22,586 nt of DNA. It comes from Pseudomonadota bacterium (GTDB lineage Bacteria > Pseudomonadota > Alphaproteobacteria > Caulobacterales > Caulobacteraceae). Below, piece after piece: positions 6,828 to 15,639 of this stretch (position 1 is the stretch's first letter; each line of letters starts with the position of its first letter). Both the position numbers and the translations under genes were made by a program. Where the stretch lies: contig JAEYTA010000106.1 of NCBI GenBank assembly GCA_023434265.1, positions 1 through 22,586 on the forward strand. Direction: 5' to 3'. The notes under the pieces are model-generated. The model was not told the origin of the DNA. It did not search any database and saw nothing but the letters and a program-made list of their open reading frames with translations.

Positions 6828-7985
6828 TTGAGCCTGACGCTCGATCTCTCGCGCACGCCCGCCGCCGCCCCCGCGGCGCCCGTCAACCTGTCCGGTCTGA
6901 CGCGCGACGAGCTGCGCGAGGCGCTGATCGCGGCGGACATCTGCCCGCCGGAGAAGGCGCGCATGCGCGCCTCGCAGGTGTGGCGCTGGATCCACCACTA
7001 CGGCCTGACCGACTTCGCCGGCATGAGCGACATCGGCAAGGACGTGCGGGCGAAGCTGGCCGGGGCGTTCACCCTCGCCCGGCCCGAGATCGTCGAGCGC
7101 CAGGTGTCGAAGGACGGCACCCGCAAGTGGCTGATCCGCACCGCCCCGGGCATCGAGATCGAGACCGTCTACATTCCCGACGTCGGCCGCGCCGGCGCCC
7201 TGTGCGTGTCGTCCCAGGTCGGCTGCACCCTCAACTGCACCTTCTGCCACACCGGCACCCAGAAGCTGGTGCGCAACCTGACCGCCGCCGAGATCGTGGC
7301 CCAGGTCCAGGTCGCCCGCGACGACCTCGGCGAATGGCCGTCGCCGAAGGAGGACCGCCGCCTGTCGAACATCGTGGTCATGGGCATGGGCGAGCCGCTC
7401 TACAATCTCGACCACGTCGCCAACGCCATCGACATCATCTCGGACGGCGAGGGCATCGCCATCTCGCGCCGGCGCATCACCGTCTCGACCTCGGGCGTGG
7501 TGCCGGTGATCCCGGAGCTGGGCGAGCGCACCCAGACCATGCTGGCCATCAGCCTGCACGCCACCAACGACCCGCTGCGCGACCAGCTGGTGCCGCTGAA
7601 CAGGAAATACCCGCTCGAGGAGCTGATGGCCGCCATCCGCGCCTATCCGGGGCTGGGCAACGCGCGCCGCGTCACCTTCGAGTACGTCATGCTGAAGGGC
7701 GTCAACGACAGCCCGGAGGACGCCCGGGCGCTGGTAAAGCTGATCCAGGGCATCCCGGCCAAGATCAACCTGATCCCGTTCAACCCCTGGCCGGGCACGG
7801 ACTACCAGTGCTCGGACTGGAAGACGATCGAGGCCTTCGCGGCCATCCTCAACCGCGCCGGCTACGCCAGCCCGATCCGCACCCCGCGCGGCCGCGACAT
7901 CCTCGCCGCCTGCGGCCAGCTCAAGTCCGAGAGCGAGAAGGTCCGCGCCTCGGCCCTGCGCAAGGCGGAGCAGGCGGCGGCCTGA
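6828..7985 (+). CDS. rlmN: Dual-specificity 23S rRNA/tRNA adenine-C2 methyltransferase (radical SAM)
   Basis: 385 residues. The enzyme methylates C2 of A2503 in 23S rRNA and A37 in some tRNAs, which helps translational fidelity. The radical-SAM cluster motif CxxxCxxC is C133, C137, C140 (GCTLNCTFC). MGMGEPLYNLD and VTFEYVMLKGVND are typical RlmN blocks. C362 in DILAACGQL is the C-terminal cysteine that forms the covalent RNA intermediate. All key residues are present. Start TTG 6828 has AGGA seven bases upstream; no in-frame ATG is near, and the Ala/Pro-rich N-terminus is unusual but short. Length is close to that of family members. The gene is read divergently from the Excalibur gene and seems to be its own unit. 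Confidence 0.96.
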   Translation: MSLTLDLSRTPAAAPAAPVNLSGLTRDELREALIAADICPPEKARMRASQVWRWIHHYGLTDFAGMSDIGKDVRAKLAGAFTLARPEIVERQVSKDGTRKWLIRTAPGIEIETVYIPDVGRAGALCVSSQVGCTLNCTFCHTGTQKLVRNLTAAEIVAQVQVARDDLGEWPSPKEDRRLSNIVVMGMGEPLYNLDHVANAIDIISDGEGIAISRRRITVSTSGVVPVIPELGERTQTMLAISLHATNDPLRDQLVPLNRKYPLEELMAAIRAYPGLGNARRVTFEYVMLKGVNDSPEDARALVKLIQGIPAKINLIPFNPWPGTDYQCSDWKTIEAFAAILNRAGYASPIRTPRGRDILAACGQLKSESEKVRASALRKAEQAAA

Positions 7986-8091
7986 GCCGTCACACGGCGA
8001 CACCAATCTTGACCGGGTGTGGCGCCGCAGGGCTTGCGGAATGCGGCGGAAAGCAGGCAATCGGTGCGGGTCTCCACCTGCACGGACGTCC

Positions 8092-8535
8092 ATGGACTCC
8101 TCGTCCCTTTCTCCCCTGCTCGACAGCGCCGAGGTCCAGGCCTTCGCCACCGGCTTTCCGACCACGCTCGCCCACCTCGGCGTCACCCTGGTCCTGATGC
8201 TGGCCGGGGCGGTGATCTACGCCCTGCTGACGCCGTGGAAGGAGATCGCCCTGATCCGCGAGGGCAACGCCGCCGCCGCCGTGGCCTTCGCCGGCGTGCT
8301 GGTCGGCCTGTCCATTCCGCTGGCGGTCAGCCTCAGCGTCTCCACCTCGCTGAAGGACATCGTGCTGTGGGGCGTCGCCACCGTGGTGCTCCAGCTGCTC
8401 GCCTTCCGTGTCGTCGACGTCCTGCTCACCGGCCTGCCGCAACGCATCCGCGAGGGCGAGGTCGCCGCCGCCGTCCTGCTCGTCGGCGCCAAGCTGGCCA
8501 CGGCGCTGATCCTCGCCGCGGCGCTGACGGGCTGA
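8092..8535 (+). CDS. DUF350 inner-membrane protein
   Basis: A 147-residue integral membrane protein with about four hydrophobic helices arranged as two related halves. Each half has a conserved loop entering a helix: WKEIALIREGNAAAAVAFAG in the first and RIREGEVAAAVLLVGA in the second. This internal duplication and the charged residues at helix starts match DUF350 (PF03994, YjfL-like), whose biochemical function is not established. I chose ATG 8092 (MDSSSLSPLLD). An in-frame extension to 8017 adds a basic, non-conserved stretch. The following protease gene starts four bases after the stop, so the two are very probably co-transcribed and may act together in the membrane. Confidence 0.82.
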   Translation: MDSSSLSPLLDSAEVQAFATGFPTTLAHLGVTLVLMLAGAVIYALLTPWKEIALIREGNAAAAVAFAGVLVGLSIPLAVSLSVSTSLKDIVLWGVATVVLQLLAFRVVDVLLTGLPQRIREGEVAAAVLLVGAKLATALILAAALTG

Positions 8536-8539
8536 GGTC

Positions 8540-9367
8540 GTGGCCGGCCGCGCCCCCGACTGGCTCGTCTACACGGCTGTCCTGGGCGTCCTCCTGGTCG
8601 CCTCGCTAAATCGCCGCGAGAACGCCGACGCGCCGCCTGCCCCACCACCGCCGGACGAGACGGAAGGCGCCCTGCTGGGCCCCGTGACGCCGTTCGACCC
8701 CTCCGTCACCGTCCACGCCCCCGACATTCCCTTCCAGCCGAGTTCCGGCACCGCCTTCTCCATCGCCGACGAGGGCCTCTGGGTGACCGCGCGGCATGTG
8801 GTCGAGGGCTGCCGCCAGCCGGCGATCCGGGTCGGCGGCGGCCGGGCCGTGGCCGCCGACGTGCGGCTCGCGCCGCGCGCCGACATCGCCGTCCTGCACA
8901 CCGAGGGCGGACCGCCGGCCATCCCCGTCGCCGCCCGCGAGAGCCTGCGCGAGAACCAGCGCGGCTTCCATCCCGGCTACCCGCAGGCCCGCGCTGGCGA
9001 GGTCGCCTCTCGCCTGCTCGGCCGCGAGACGCTCAAGGTGCTCGGCCGGGGCCAGCGCAACGAGCCGGTGCTGGCCTGGGCCGAGGTCGGCCGCACCGAC
9101 GGCCTGGGCGGCACCCTGGCGGGCCTCTCCGGCGCGCCGGTGCTGGACCGGCAGGGCCGCGCCGTCGGCGTCACCATCGCCGAAAGCCCCCGCCGCGGCC
9201 GCATCTACACCACCGCCCCCGACACCTTCGGCCCGGCCGTGCGCGGCCTGCAGCAGGCGGACGAGCGGCTGACCGGCCGCGCCGTCACCATCGACAACTA
9301 CGGCCTCGTGGCCGACGAACTGCGCCGCGAGCTTCGCGTGGCGCAGGTCGTCTGCCTGTCCGCCTGA
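8540..9367 (+). CDS. Membrane-anchored trypsin-like serine protease
   Basis: 275 residues. An N-terminal hydrophobic segment (about 8-22) and a proline-rich linker (31-40) are followed by a chymotrypsin-fold domain. The catalytic triad is visible: H86 in TARHVVEG, D115 in RADIAVLH and S197 in GLSGAPVLD. The layout suggests an active protease held at the periplasmic face. No PDZ domain follows, unlike DegP/DegS. The start is GTG 8540, four bases after the DUF350 stop, with GAGG just upstream at the overlap. The 3' end is three bases from the end of the convergent M16 gene, so there is no room for a separate terminator. Substrate unknown; pairing with DUF350 suggests an envelope job. Confidence 0.84.
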   Translation: MAGRAPDWLVYTAVLGVLLVASLNRRENADAPPAPPPPDETEGALLGPVTPFDPSVTVHAPDIPFQPSSGTAFSIADEGLWVTARHVVEGCRQPAIRVGGGRAVAADVRLAPRADIAVLHTEGGPPAIPVAARESLRENQRGFHPGYPQARAGEVASRLLGRETLKVLGRGQRNEPVLAWAEVGRTDGLGGTLAGLSGAPVLDRQGRAVGVTIAESPRRGRIYTTAPDTFGPAVRGLQQADERLTGRAVTIDNYGLVADELRRELRVAQVVCLSA

Positions 9368-9370
9368 GCC

Positions 9371-12229
9371 CTACCGCAGCGCCGCCGTGTCGAGGTCCAG
9401 CTCCGTCAGCGGAATGACCTCCACATTCGGATATTTGGCCCGCAGCGCGTCGAGGAACATCGAGGCGTCGCCGACGATCACCAGGCTGGCCCGGTCGGCC
9501 GGCAGGTGCTCGGCGAAGGCCGCCTGCACCTGTTGCGGCGTCACCGCCCGCACGCGACCGGCGTACTCGGCCAGCTCGCTCATTGGCAGGTCGTAGAGCG
9601 CCAGTTCGGCGACCAGGCCGCCGAGGCCGTCAACGGTCTCCAGCGAGCGGCCGAAGCCCCCGATCAGGGTCGCCCGGCGCGGGGCCAATTCGGCCGGCGT
9701 CGGCTCGCTCGTCCCCATCCGCGCGATCTCGGCGAGGATCAGGTCGGCCACCTCGACCGCCGTCTCGTTCTTGGTCTGGGTCGAGGCGGTGAACAGGCCC
9801 TCGTCCTCGCGCACGCCGAGGCCGGCGCGGGCGCCGTAGCTGAGCCCGCGCTCGATGCGGATCTCCTGATTGAGGCGCGAGGAGAAGCCGCCGCCCAGCA
9901 GGGTGTTGCCCAGCGTCAGCGGGAAGTAGTCGGCGTCGGTGCGGCTGACGCCGCGGATCGCCGCCGTCACCGCCGCCTGGCCCGCGCCGGGCTGGTCGAT
10001 CACGACGATGCGCGGCTGCAGAGCCGGGCCGGCCTTGTCGGCGACCGCCGGGGCGGCCCCGGCCGGATCGCGCCAGTCGCCGAAGGCCTGCCGGGCCAGC
10101 GCGCGCGCCTCGGCCTCGCTGATGTCGCCCGAGAACACCAGCGTCGCCTGCGACGGCCGGTAGCGGGCCGCGTGGAAGGCCGCCACGTCCTCGCGCGTGA
10201 TGGCCGGCACGCTGTCCAGCGTCCCGCCGCCCGGCGCGGCGTAGGGCGCGTCGCCGTAGATCACCCGGCCGACCGACTGACTGGCCACCGAGCCCGGCTG
10301 GCTCAAGGCCACGCGCAGGCCGTCCAGCGTCTGCGACTGCTGCCGCTCCAGCTCCTCGGCGGCGAAGGCCGGGTTGCGCACCAGATCGGCCATCAGGGCC
10401 ACGGTCTCGTCGAACACGTCCTTGGGCGCATTGGCGTAGACGTTGGTGAAGTCCGGGCCCGATCCGGCCCCGATGGCGGCGCCCAGCTGCTCGATGGCGG
10501 TGGCGATCTCCGGGGCCGACCGGCTGGCCGTGCCCTGGCTCAGCAGGGCGGCGGTCATCGAGGCCACGCCCGGCTTGCCGGCCGGATCGTTGGCCGAGCC
10601 GGCGTCGAAGTTCAGCCGCGCCGACACCAGCGGCAGCCCGTCGGTCGGGGCCACCAGCACGCGCATGCCGTTGTCGAGGCGGAAGTCGGCGATGGCCGGC
10701 GTGGCCGGCGAAACCTCCGGCCCGGCCTCGGGCAGGCGCGCCCGCTCGGCCTCGGGCAGCAGGCTCGCCACCGGACCGGCGGGCGCCAGTTCGGCCACCG
10801 TCACCGGCGCATCGACGTTCATGTTCTGCACGCTCGGCGGATTTTGCTCGTCGGCCGGCAGGTAGTTGAGCGTGATCTGACGCTGCGGGGTCAGGTAGCG
10901 CCGCGCCACCCGCTGCACGTCGGCGGCGGTGACGGCCTGGATCTCGGCGATCTCGCGGTCGGCGGCGGTGGCGTCGCCGGTCATGATCAACGCCATGCCG
11001 AGGGTCGTGGCCCGGTCCTCGACGCTCTCGCGGCTGCGCAGGGCGTTGGCGACCAGCTCGTTCTTGGCTTCCGCCAGTTCCGCCGCCGTGACCGGCTGAT
11101 CGCGCAGGCGGGCGATCTCGGCCTCCAGCGCGGCCTTGCCGGCTTCCACCGTCTGGCCCTGGGCCATGATGGCGTAGGCGGTCAGATTGCCGGCCTGCTG
11201 GGCGAAGTCGGGGCTGGAGCTGGCTTGGGCGGCGATCTGCTGGTCATAGACCAGCGAGCGGTACAGCCGGCTGCTCTCGCCAGTCGACAGTATGCCGTCC
11301 AGGACGGTCAGCGCCGCGCGGTCCTCATGGGCGTAGGGCACGGTGTTCCACGCCAGCGCCACCGCCGGCAGCGGCACGTTGGGCGCATAGTAGGTCGCCG
11401 AGCGCGGCCCGGTCGGCTCGGGCTCGGTCACCGCGTTCTCCGGCATCGGCGTCGCCGGTCGCCGCAGCGGCGCGAAATACTGATCGACCCAGGCGTCGAG
11501 CTGGGCCTGTTCGAAATTGCCGGCCACGATCAGGATGGCGTTGTCCGGCCGGTAGTAGGTGGCGTGGAAGCGCAGCACGTCCTCCAGCGTCGAGGAGTCC
11601 AGCTCCTCGATCGAGCCGATGCCGGGGCGGCGGTACGGATGCTCCTGGTAGATGGTCTGCGGCGCGAAGAGGCCGAACAGGCGGCCGTACGGGCTGGCGA
11701 GGATGCGCTGGCGGTACTCCTCCTTCACCACGTCGCGCTCGGAGACGAAGGTGGGCTCGTCGACCACCAGCGAACCCATGCGGTCGGCCTCCGCGAACAG
11801 GATGCGCTCCAGATGATTGGCCGGCACCACCTCGTAGTAGGCGGTGACGTCGTCGGCGGTGAAGGCATTGTTCATGCCGCCCACGTCCTCGGTGAGCCGG
11901 TCGAAGCTCTCCGTCGGCATGTTCTTCGTGGCCTTGAACATCAGGTGTTCGAACAGGTGGGCGAAGCCCGAGCGCCCGGCCGGGTCGTCCTTCGAGCCGA
12001 CGCGGTACCAGACCTGCACGGTGACATTGGAAGTCGAGGCGTCGCGCAGCGAATAGACCTCCATGCCGTTGGCCAGCACCCGCCGGGTGAAGCCCAGCGG
12101 CGGCACCTCGACGGCGGCCTGGGCCGGGGCGGTCGCGGCGACCGGCGCCGGGCCGTGGGCGAGGGCGGTCGCGGGCAGGCCCAGCAGCAAGGCGGAGGCG
12201 GCGACGGACAGGATCAGGCGGGACTTCAT
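9371..12229 (-). CDS. Secreted two-domain M16 (pitrilysin-type) zinc peptidase
   Basis: 952 residues with a clear signal peptide (MKSRLILSVAASALLLGLPATALA, cleaved near residue 24). The N-terminal M16 half has the inverted zinc motif HxxEH at H91-L-F-E94-H95, with a downstream Glu in ERDVVKEEYRQR as third ligand. The C-terminal half (from about residue 510) repeats the fold but has GVASMTAALL where the motif should be, so it is the usual inactive substrate-binding partner, complete with the R/Y signature SYGARAGL. It probably degrades peptides in the periplasm. Start ATG 12229 has GGAG upstream. The stop sits three bases from the convergent serine protease gene. The hallmark motifs and the length of about 950 residues make this firm; the substrate is unknown. 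Confidence 0.93.
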   Translation of the reverse strand: MKSRLILSVAASALLLGLPATALAHGPAPVAATAPAQAAVEVPPLGFTRRVLANGMEVYSLRDASTSNVTVQVWYRVGSKDDPAGRSGFAHLFEHLMFKATKNMPTESFDRLTEDVGGMNNAFTADDVTAYYEVVPANHLERILFAEADRMGSLVVDEPTFVSERDVVKEEYRQRILASPYGRLFGLFAPQTIYQEHPYRRPGIGSIEELDSSTLEDVLRFHATYYRPDNAILIVAGNFEQAQLDAWVDQYFAPLRRPATPMPENAVTEPEPTGPRSATYYAPNVPLPAVALAWNTVPYAHEDRAALTVLDGILSTGESSRLYRSLVYDQQIAAQASSSPDFAQQAGNLTAYAIMAQGQTVEAGKAALEAEIARLRDQPVTAAELAEAKNELVANALRSRESVEDRATTLGMALIMTGDATAADREIAEIQAVTAADVQRVARRYLTPQRQITLNYLPADEQNPPSVQNMNVDAPVTVAELAPAGPVASLLPEAERARLPEAGPEVSPATPAIADFRLDNGMRVLVAPTDGLPLVSARLNFDAGSANDPAGKPGVASMTAALLSQGTASRSAPEIATAIEQLGAAIGAGSGPDFTNVYANAPKDVFDETVALMADLVRNPAFAAEELERQQSQTLDGLRVALSQPGSVASQSVGRVIYGDAPYAAPGGGTLDSVPAITREDVAAFHAARYRPSQATLVFSGDISEAEARALARQAFGDWRDPAGAAPAVADKAGPALQPRIVVIDQPGAGQAAVTAAIRGVSRTDADYFPLTLGNTLLGGGFSSRLNQEIRIERGLSYGARAGLGVREDEGLFTASTQTKNETAVEVADLILAEIARMGTSEPTPAELAPRRATLIGGFGRSLETVDGLGGLVAELALYDLPMSELAEYAGRVRAVTPQQVQAAFAEHLPADRASLVIVGDASMFLDALRAKYPNVEVIPLTELDLDTAALR

Positions 12230-12316
12230 GGACGGGCTCCGGGCGCGTGACAGCGGCGCAGAACCCTATCAGGGCGAAATCCCGCCCCGCACCTTACGGA
12301 GTCGTAATGCGGCGCT

Positions 12317-13204
12317 TCAGTTCAGCTTCAGCGCCTCGGCCAGCAGCCGCGCCTCCGCCGCGCGGCTGGAGCCGGCGCGCCAGGCGACCACGATCTCGCG
12401 CCGCGGCGCCTTGGCCGCGATCGGCCGCACCACCACGCCGGGGGCGTCGGCCAGCCCGGCGCGCACCGCCATCTCGGGCAGGAAGCTGACCCCCAGACCC
12501 GAGGACACCATCTGCACCAGGGTGTGCAGGCTGGTGGCGACGAAGACGTCCTCGCCCTTCGGCGCCTCGATGTCGAAGGCGGCCAGCGCCTGGTCGCGCA
12601 GGCAGTGTCCGTCCTCGAGCAGGATCAGGTCCTCCGCCTTCAGCGAGCCTGGCGCGATCGGTCCTTCGCCGGCAAGGGCGTGCCCGGCCGGGGCGGCGGC
12701 GAGGATCTCGTCGTCGCCGATGCGGGCGTGATCGATGCCGGCGGCCGTGTAGGGCAGGGCGATCACCGCCGCGTCCAGATGGCCGGCCTTCAGCGCCGCC
12801 ACCAGCCGCGGCGTCAGATCCTCGCGGATGAACAGTCGCAGGGCCGGATAGGCCTCGCGCAGGGCCGGCAGCCGGGCCGGCAGCAGGAAGGGCGCCACCG
12901 TCGGGATCACCCCCAGCCGGAACCGGCCCGACAGCGGCTTGCCAGCGTTGCGCGCCGCCTCGACCAGATCCTCGGTGCGCGCCAGCACGTCCTCGGCGCG
13001 CTTCACCGCCTCGGCTCCGACCGCGGTCAGCTGCACATTGCCCCGCGTCCGCTCGACCACCGCCGCGCCGAGGATCTTCTCCAGCTCCTGCACCCCCGCC
13101 GACAGGGCCGGCTGGCTCACGTGCGCCGCCTCGGCGGCGCGGCTGAACGAGGCGTGCTCGGCGAGGAGCTTGAGGTAATGGAGCTGGCGCAGGGTCGGGA
13201 GCAT
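12317..13204 (-). CDS. oxyR: OxyR-type LysR regulator with a single cysteine
   Basis: 295 residues, a LysR-family activator. The N-terminal helix-turn-helix is LRQLHYLKLLAEHASFSRAA...SQPALSAGVQELE, followed by the effector domain. The peroxide-sensing motif GHCLRDQAL places C201 at the position of E. coli Cys199. The resolving Cys208 is replaced: the aligned residue is Phe210 (QALAAFDIEA). C201 is the only cysteine in the protein. Its position directly downstream of katG on the same strand supports the OxyR call over a generic LysR. I chose ATG 13204 (MLPTLRQLHYL); a longer open frame upstream covers non-conserved sequence and the operator. A candidate OxyR site lies 10 bases upstream of the start, suggesting autoregulation. 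Confidence 0.9.
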   Translation of the reverse strand: MLPTLRQLHYLKLLAEHASFSRAAEAAHVSQPALSAGVQELEKILGAAVVERTRGNVQLTAVGAEAVKRAEDVLARTEDLVEAARNAGKPLSGRFRLGVIPTVAPFLLPARLPALREAYPALRLFIREDLTPRLVAALKAGHLDAAVIALPYTAAGIDHARIGDDEILAAAPAGHALAGEGPIAPGSLKAEDLILLEDGHCLRDQALAAFDIEAPKGEDVFVATSLHTLVQMVSSGLGVSFLPEMAVRAGLADAPGVVVRPIAAKAPRREIVVAWRAGSSRAAEARLLAEALKLN

Positions 13205-13213
13205 GCGGCCGAC

Positions 13214-13228
13214 ATAGGACTTTCCTAT
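13214..13228. promoter_or_regulatory. Candidate OxyR/LysR-family operator before oxyR
   Basis: ATAG-GACTTTC-CTAT is an ATAG-N7-CTAT pair, half of the four-part OxyR recognition pattern known from E. coli. It also fits the general LysR T-N11-A box, and ATAGGA/TCCTAT is a perfect 6-bp dyad. A second ATAG-N7-CTAT pair at the proper spacing is not present. It ends 10 bases before the oxyR start codon, a place suited to autorepression. Confidence 0.6.
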
Positions 13229-13282
13229 CCCGACCGCAAAGGCCGATTGAGCCGTCTTATCCTCCGACCTCCGGGCCCTCGA

Positions 13283-13314
13283 CCGGCCGCCGACGCCGAA
13301 GCGCCCGCGGCCGG
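13283..13314 (-). terminator. GC hairpin after katG
   Basis: CCGGCCGC (13283-13290) and GCGGCCGG (13307-13314) form a perfect 8-bp stem with a 16-base loop, about 20 bases beyond the katG stop and upstream of oxyR. There is no T-tract. It may attenuate read-through from katG into oxyR or protect the katG 3' end. Confidence 0.45.
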
Positions 13315-13332
13315 CCCCGGGGAGAGACCGGA

Positions 13333-15567
13333 TCAGGCCGCGCGCCGCTGCGGCCGCGTCAGGTCGAAGCGGTCGGCGTCCATGACGTGGGTCCACGCCC
13401 TGACGAAGTCGCGGACGAACTTCCCGCCGGCGTCGGACGCCGCATAGACCTCGGACAGGGCACGCAGCTGGGAGTTGGAGCCGAACACCAGGTCGGTGCG
13501 GGTGGCGGTCCACTTCTCCGCGTCGGTCTTGCGGCAGGTGCCGACGAAGACCTCGTCGCCGCGGTCCTCGACCTGCTTCCACGCCGTGCCCATGTCGAGC
13601 AGGTTGACGAAGAAGTCGTTGGTCAGCTGGCCGGGCCGGTCGGTCAGCACGCCGTGCTTCGAACCGCCGTGGTTGGCGCCCAGCACCCGCAGGCCGCCGA
13701 CGAGCGCCGTCATCTGCGGGGCGGTCAGGCCCAGCAGCTGCGACCGGTCGATCAGCAGCTCCTCGGTCGGCACGCTGAACCGCACACTCAGGTAGTTGCG
13801 GAAGCCGTCGGCCTTGGGCTCCAGCACGTCGAAGCTGTCGGCGTCGGTCTGCTCGGCCGAGGCGTCGGTGCGGCCCGGGGTGAACGGAACCTCGACCTCG
13901 TGGCCCGCCGCCCTGGCGGCCTGCTCGACTCCGACGGAGCCGCCCAGCACGATCAGGTCAGCGATGGAGACCTTCTTGCCGCCGCTCGCCGAACCGTCGA
14001 AGTCAGCCTTGATCCGCTCGTAGGTCTTCAGCACCCGGTCCAGCTCGGCCGGCTCGTTGACCTCCCAGTTGCGCTGCGGCTCCAGCCGGATGCGGGCGCC
14101 GTTGGCCCCGCCGCGGTGGTCCGAGCAGCGGTAGGTCGAGGCCGAGGCCCAGGCCGTCTTGACCAGGTCGGCCACCGACAGCCCGCTTTCGGCGATCCGT
14201 CGCTTCAGCGTCGCCGCGTCGGCGGCGTCGATCGGGGCGTAGTCGGCCTCGGGGATCGGGTCCTGCCAGATCAGGTCCTCGGCGGGCACTTCCGGCCCGA
14301 GGTAGCGGGCCTTCGGTCCCATGTCGCGGTGGCACAGCTTGAACCAGGCGCGGGCGAAGGCGTCGGCGAACTGGTCCGGATTGCGGTAGAAGCGCTCGGC
14401 GATCTCGCGGTACGTCGGGTCGACCTTGAAGGCCATGTCGGCCGTGGTCATCATCGTCGGCACGCGCTTGCCCGGATTGTGCGCCGCCGGGGCCAGGTCC
14501 TCGGGCTTCTGGTCCTTCGGCTGCCACTGCCACGCGCCGGCCGGGCTCTTCACCAGCTCGTAGTCGTACTCCAGCAGCATGCGGAAATAGTTCATCGACC
14601 AGCGGATCGGGGTCGGCGTCCAGGCCCCCTCGAGGCCCGAGGTGATGGTGTGGTCGCCGATGCCGCTCTCATGGGTGCTGTGCCAGCCGAGGCCCTGCTG
14701 GGCGATGTCCGACCCTTCCGGCTCGGCCCCGACCTTGGAGGCGTCGCCGGCGCCGTGGCACTTGCCGAAGGTGTGGCCGCCGGCGGTCAGGGCCAGGGTC
14801 TCCTCGTCGTTCATGCCCATCCGCGAGAAGGTCTCGCGGATGTCGCGGGCCGACAGCAGCGGGTCCGGCTTGCCGCCCGGGCCCTCGGGATTCACGTAGA
14901 TCAGGCCCATCTGGATGGCGGCCAGCGGGTTCTCCAGCGCCTTGCCGGATTCCTCGTCGATCCGGGTCTCGCCGAGCCACTGCTCCTCCGAGCCCCAGTA
15001 GATGTCCTTCATCGGCTCCCAGATGTCCTTGCGGCCGCCGCCGAAGCCGAACACCGGCCCGCCCATGCTCTCGATGGCCACATTGCCGGCCATGATCATC
15101 AGGTCGGCCCAGGACAGTTTCTCGCCGTACTTCTGCTTGACCGGCCACAGCAGCCGGCGGGCCTTGTCGAGGTTGGCGTTGTCCGGCCAGCTGTTCAGCG
15201 GCGCGAACCGCTGCGAGCCCGAGGTGGCGCCGCCGCGCCCGTCGCCGGTGCGGTAGGTGCCGGCCGAGTGCCAGGCCATGCGGATGAAGAAGGGGCCGTA
15301 GTGGCCATAGTCCGCCGGCCACCACGGCTGGCTGTCGGTCATCAGGGCGGTCAGGTCGCGCTTCACCGCCGCGTAGTCGAGCGAGAGGAAGGCCTCGCCG
15401 TAGTCGAAGTCGTCTCCCATCGGGTCGCCCGACTTGCCGTGCTGGTGCAGGATCTCCAGCGACAGCTGGTTCGGCCACCAGTCCCGGTTGCTGCGGCCGA
15501 GCAGCGACCTCAGGGCCGCCGGCTCCTTCTTCGGGTCGCTCAGCGGGCTTCCAGCGGATCCGTCCAT
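13333..15567 (-). CDS. katG: Catalase-peroxidase
   Basis: 744 residues, a bifunctional haem catalase-peroxidase that removes hydrogen peroxide. Distal haem residues are R96, W99 and H100 (IRMAWHSAGTY). The proximal ligand is H265 in GGHTFGKCHG. The Trp-Tyr-Met cross-link needed for catalase activity can be assigned as W99, Y224 (MGLIYVNPEGP) and M250 (FSRMGMNDEET). The second, haem-free half follows, as in all KatG. Length is standard and no key residue is missing. Start ATG 15567 is preceded by AGAGGAGGAAG, one of the strongest ribosome sites in the window, consistent with high induced expression. oxyR lies directly downstream, and an AT-rich dyad at 15624-15639 upstream is a candidate control site. 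Confidence 0.98.
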   Translation of the reverse strand: MDGSAGSPLSDPKKEPAALRSLLGRSNRDWWPNQLSLEILHQHGKSGDPMGDDFDYGEAFLSLDYAAVKRDLTALMTDSQPWWPADYGHYGPFFIRMAWHSAGTYRTGDGRGGATSGSQRFAPLNSWPDNANLDKARRLLWPVKQKYGEKLSWADLMIMAGNVAIESMGGPVFGFGGGRKDIWEPMKDIYWGSEEQWLGETRIDEESGKALENPLAAIQMGLIYVNPEGPGGKPDPLLSARDIRETFSRMGMNDEETLALTAGGHTFGKCHGAGDASKVGAEPEGSDIAQQGLGWHSTHESGIGDHTITSGLEGAWTPTPIRWSMNYFRMLLEYDYELVKSPAGAWQWQPKDQKPEDLAPAAHNPGKRVPTMMTTADMAFKVDPTYREIAERFYRNPDQFADAFARAWFKLCHRDMGPKARYLGPEVPAEDLIWQDPIPEADYAPIDAADAATLKRRIAESGLSVADLVKTAWASASTYRCSDHRGGANGARIRLEPQRNWEVNEPAELDRVLKTYERIKADFDGSASGGKKVSIADLIVLGGSVGVEQAARAAGHEVEVPFTPGRTDASAEQTDADSFDVLEPKADGFRNYLSVRFSVPTEELLIDRSQLLGLTAPQMTALVGGLRVLGANHGGSKHGVLTDRPGQLTNDFFVNLLDMGTAWKQVEDRGDEVFVGTCRKTDAEKWTATRTDLVFGSNSQLRALSEVYAASDAGGKFVRDFVRAWTHVMDADRFDLTRPQRRAA

Positions 15568-15623
15568 GGCTTCCTCCTCTTTCGGGTTATGGGAGTCAGC
15601 CTGTGCCCGGACCCGGACAAAGT

Positions 15624-15639
15624 AAAATCGATAGATTTT
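15624..15639. promoter_or_regulatory. AT-rich dyad upstream of katG
   Basis: AAAATC-GATA-GATTTT is a perfect 6-bp inverted repeat with a 4-base spacer, 57 bases upstream of the katG start and in the 92-bp gap after the EcsC gene. It is the most AT-rich patch of this part of the window. It includes one ATAG tetrad but not the full ATAG-N7-CTAT spacing, so assignment to OxyR is only a guess. Confidence 0.45.

Noticed and set aside
9506..12250. A 914-codon open frame antisense to the M16 peptidase gene
   Set aside because: Low-complexity Arg/Gly/His/Val-rich product without motifs; a codon-bias shadow of the real gene.
13205..13582. Longer oxyR starting at 13582
   Set aside because: The extra N-terminal part overlaps the katG 3' end, the hairpin and the operator, and precedes a standard LysR N-terminus.
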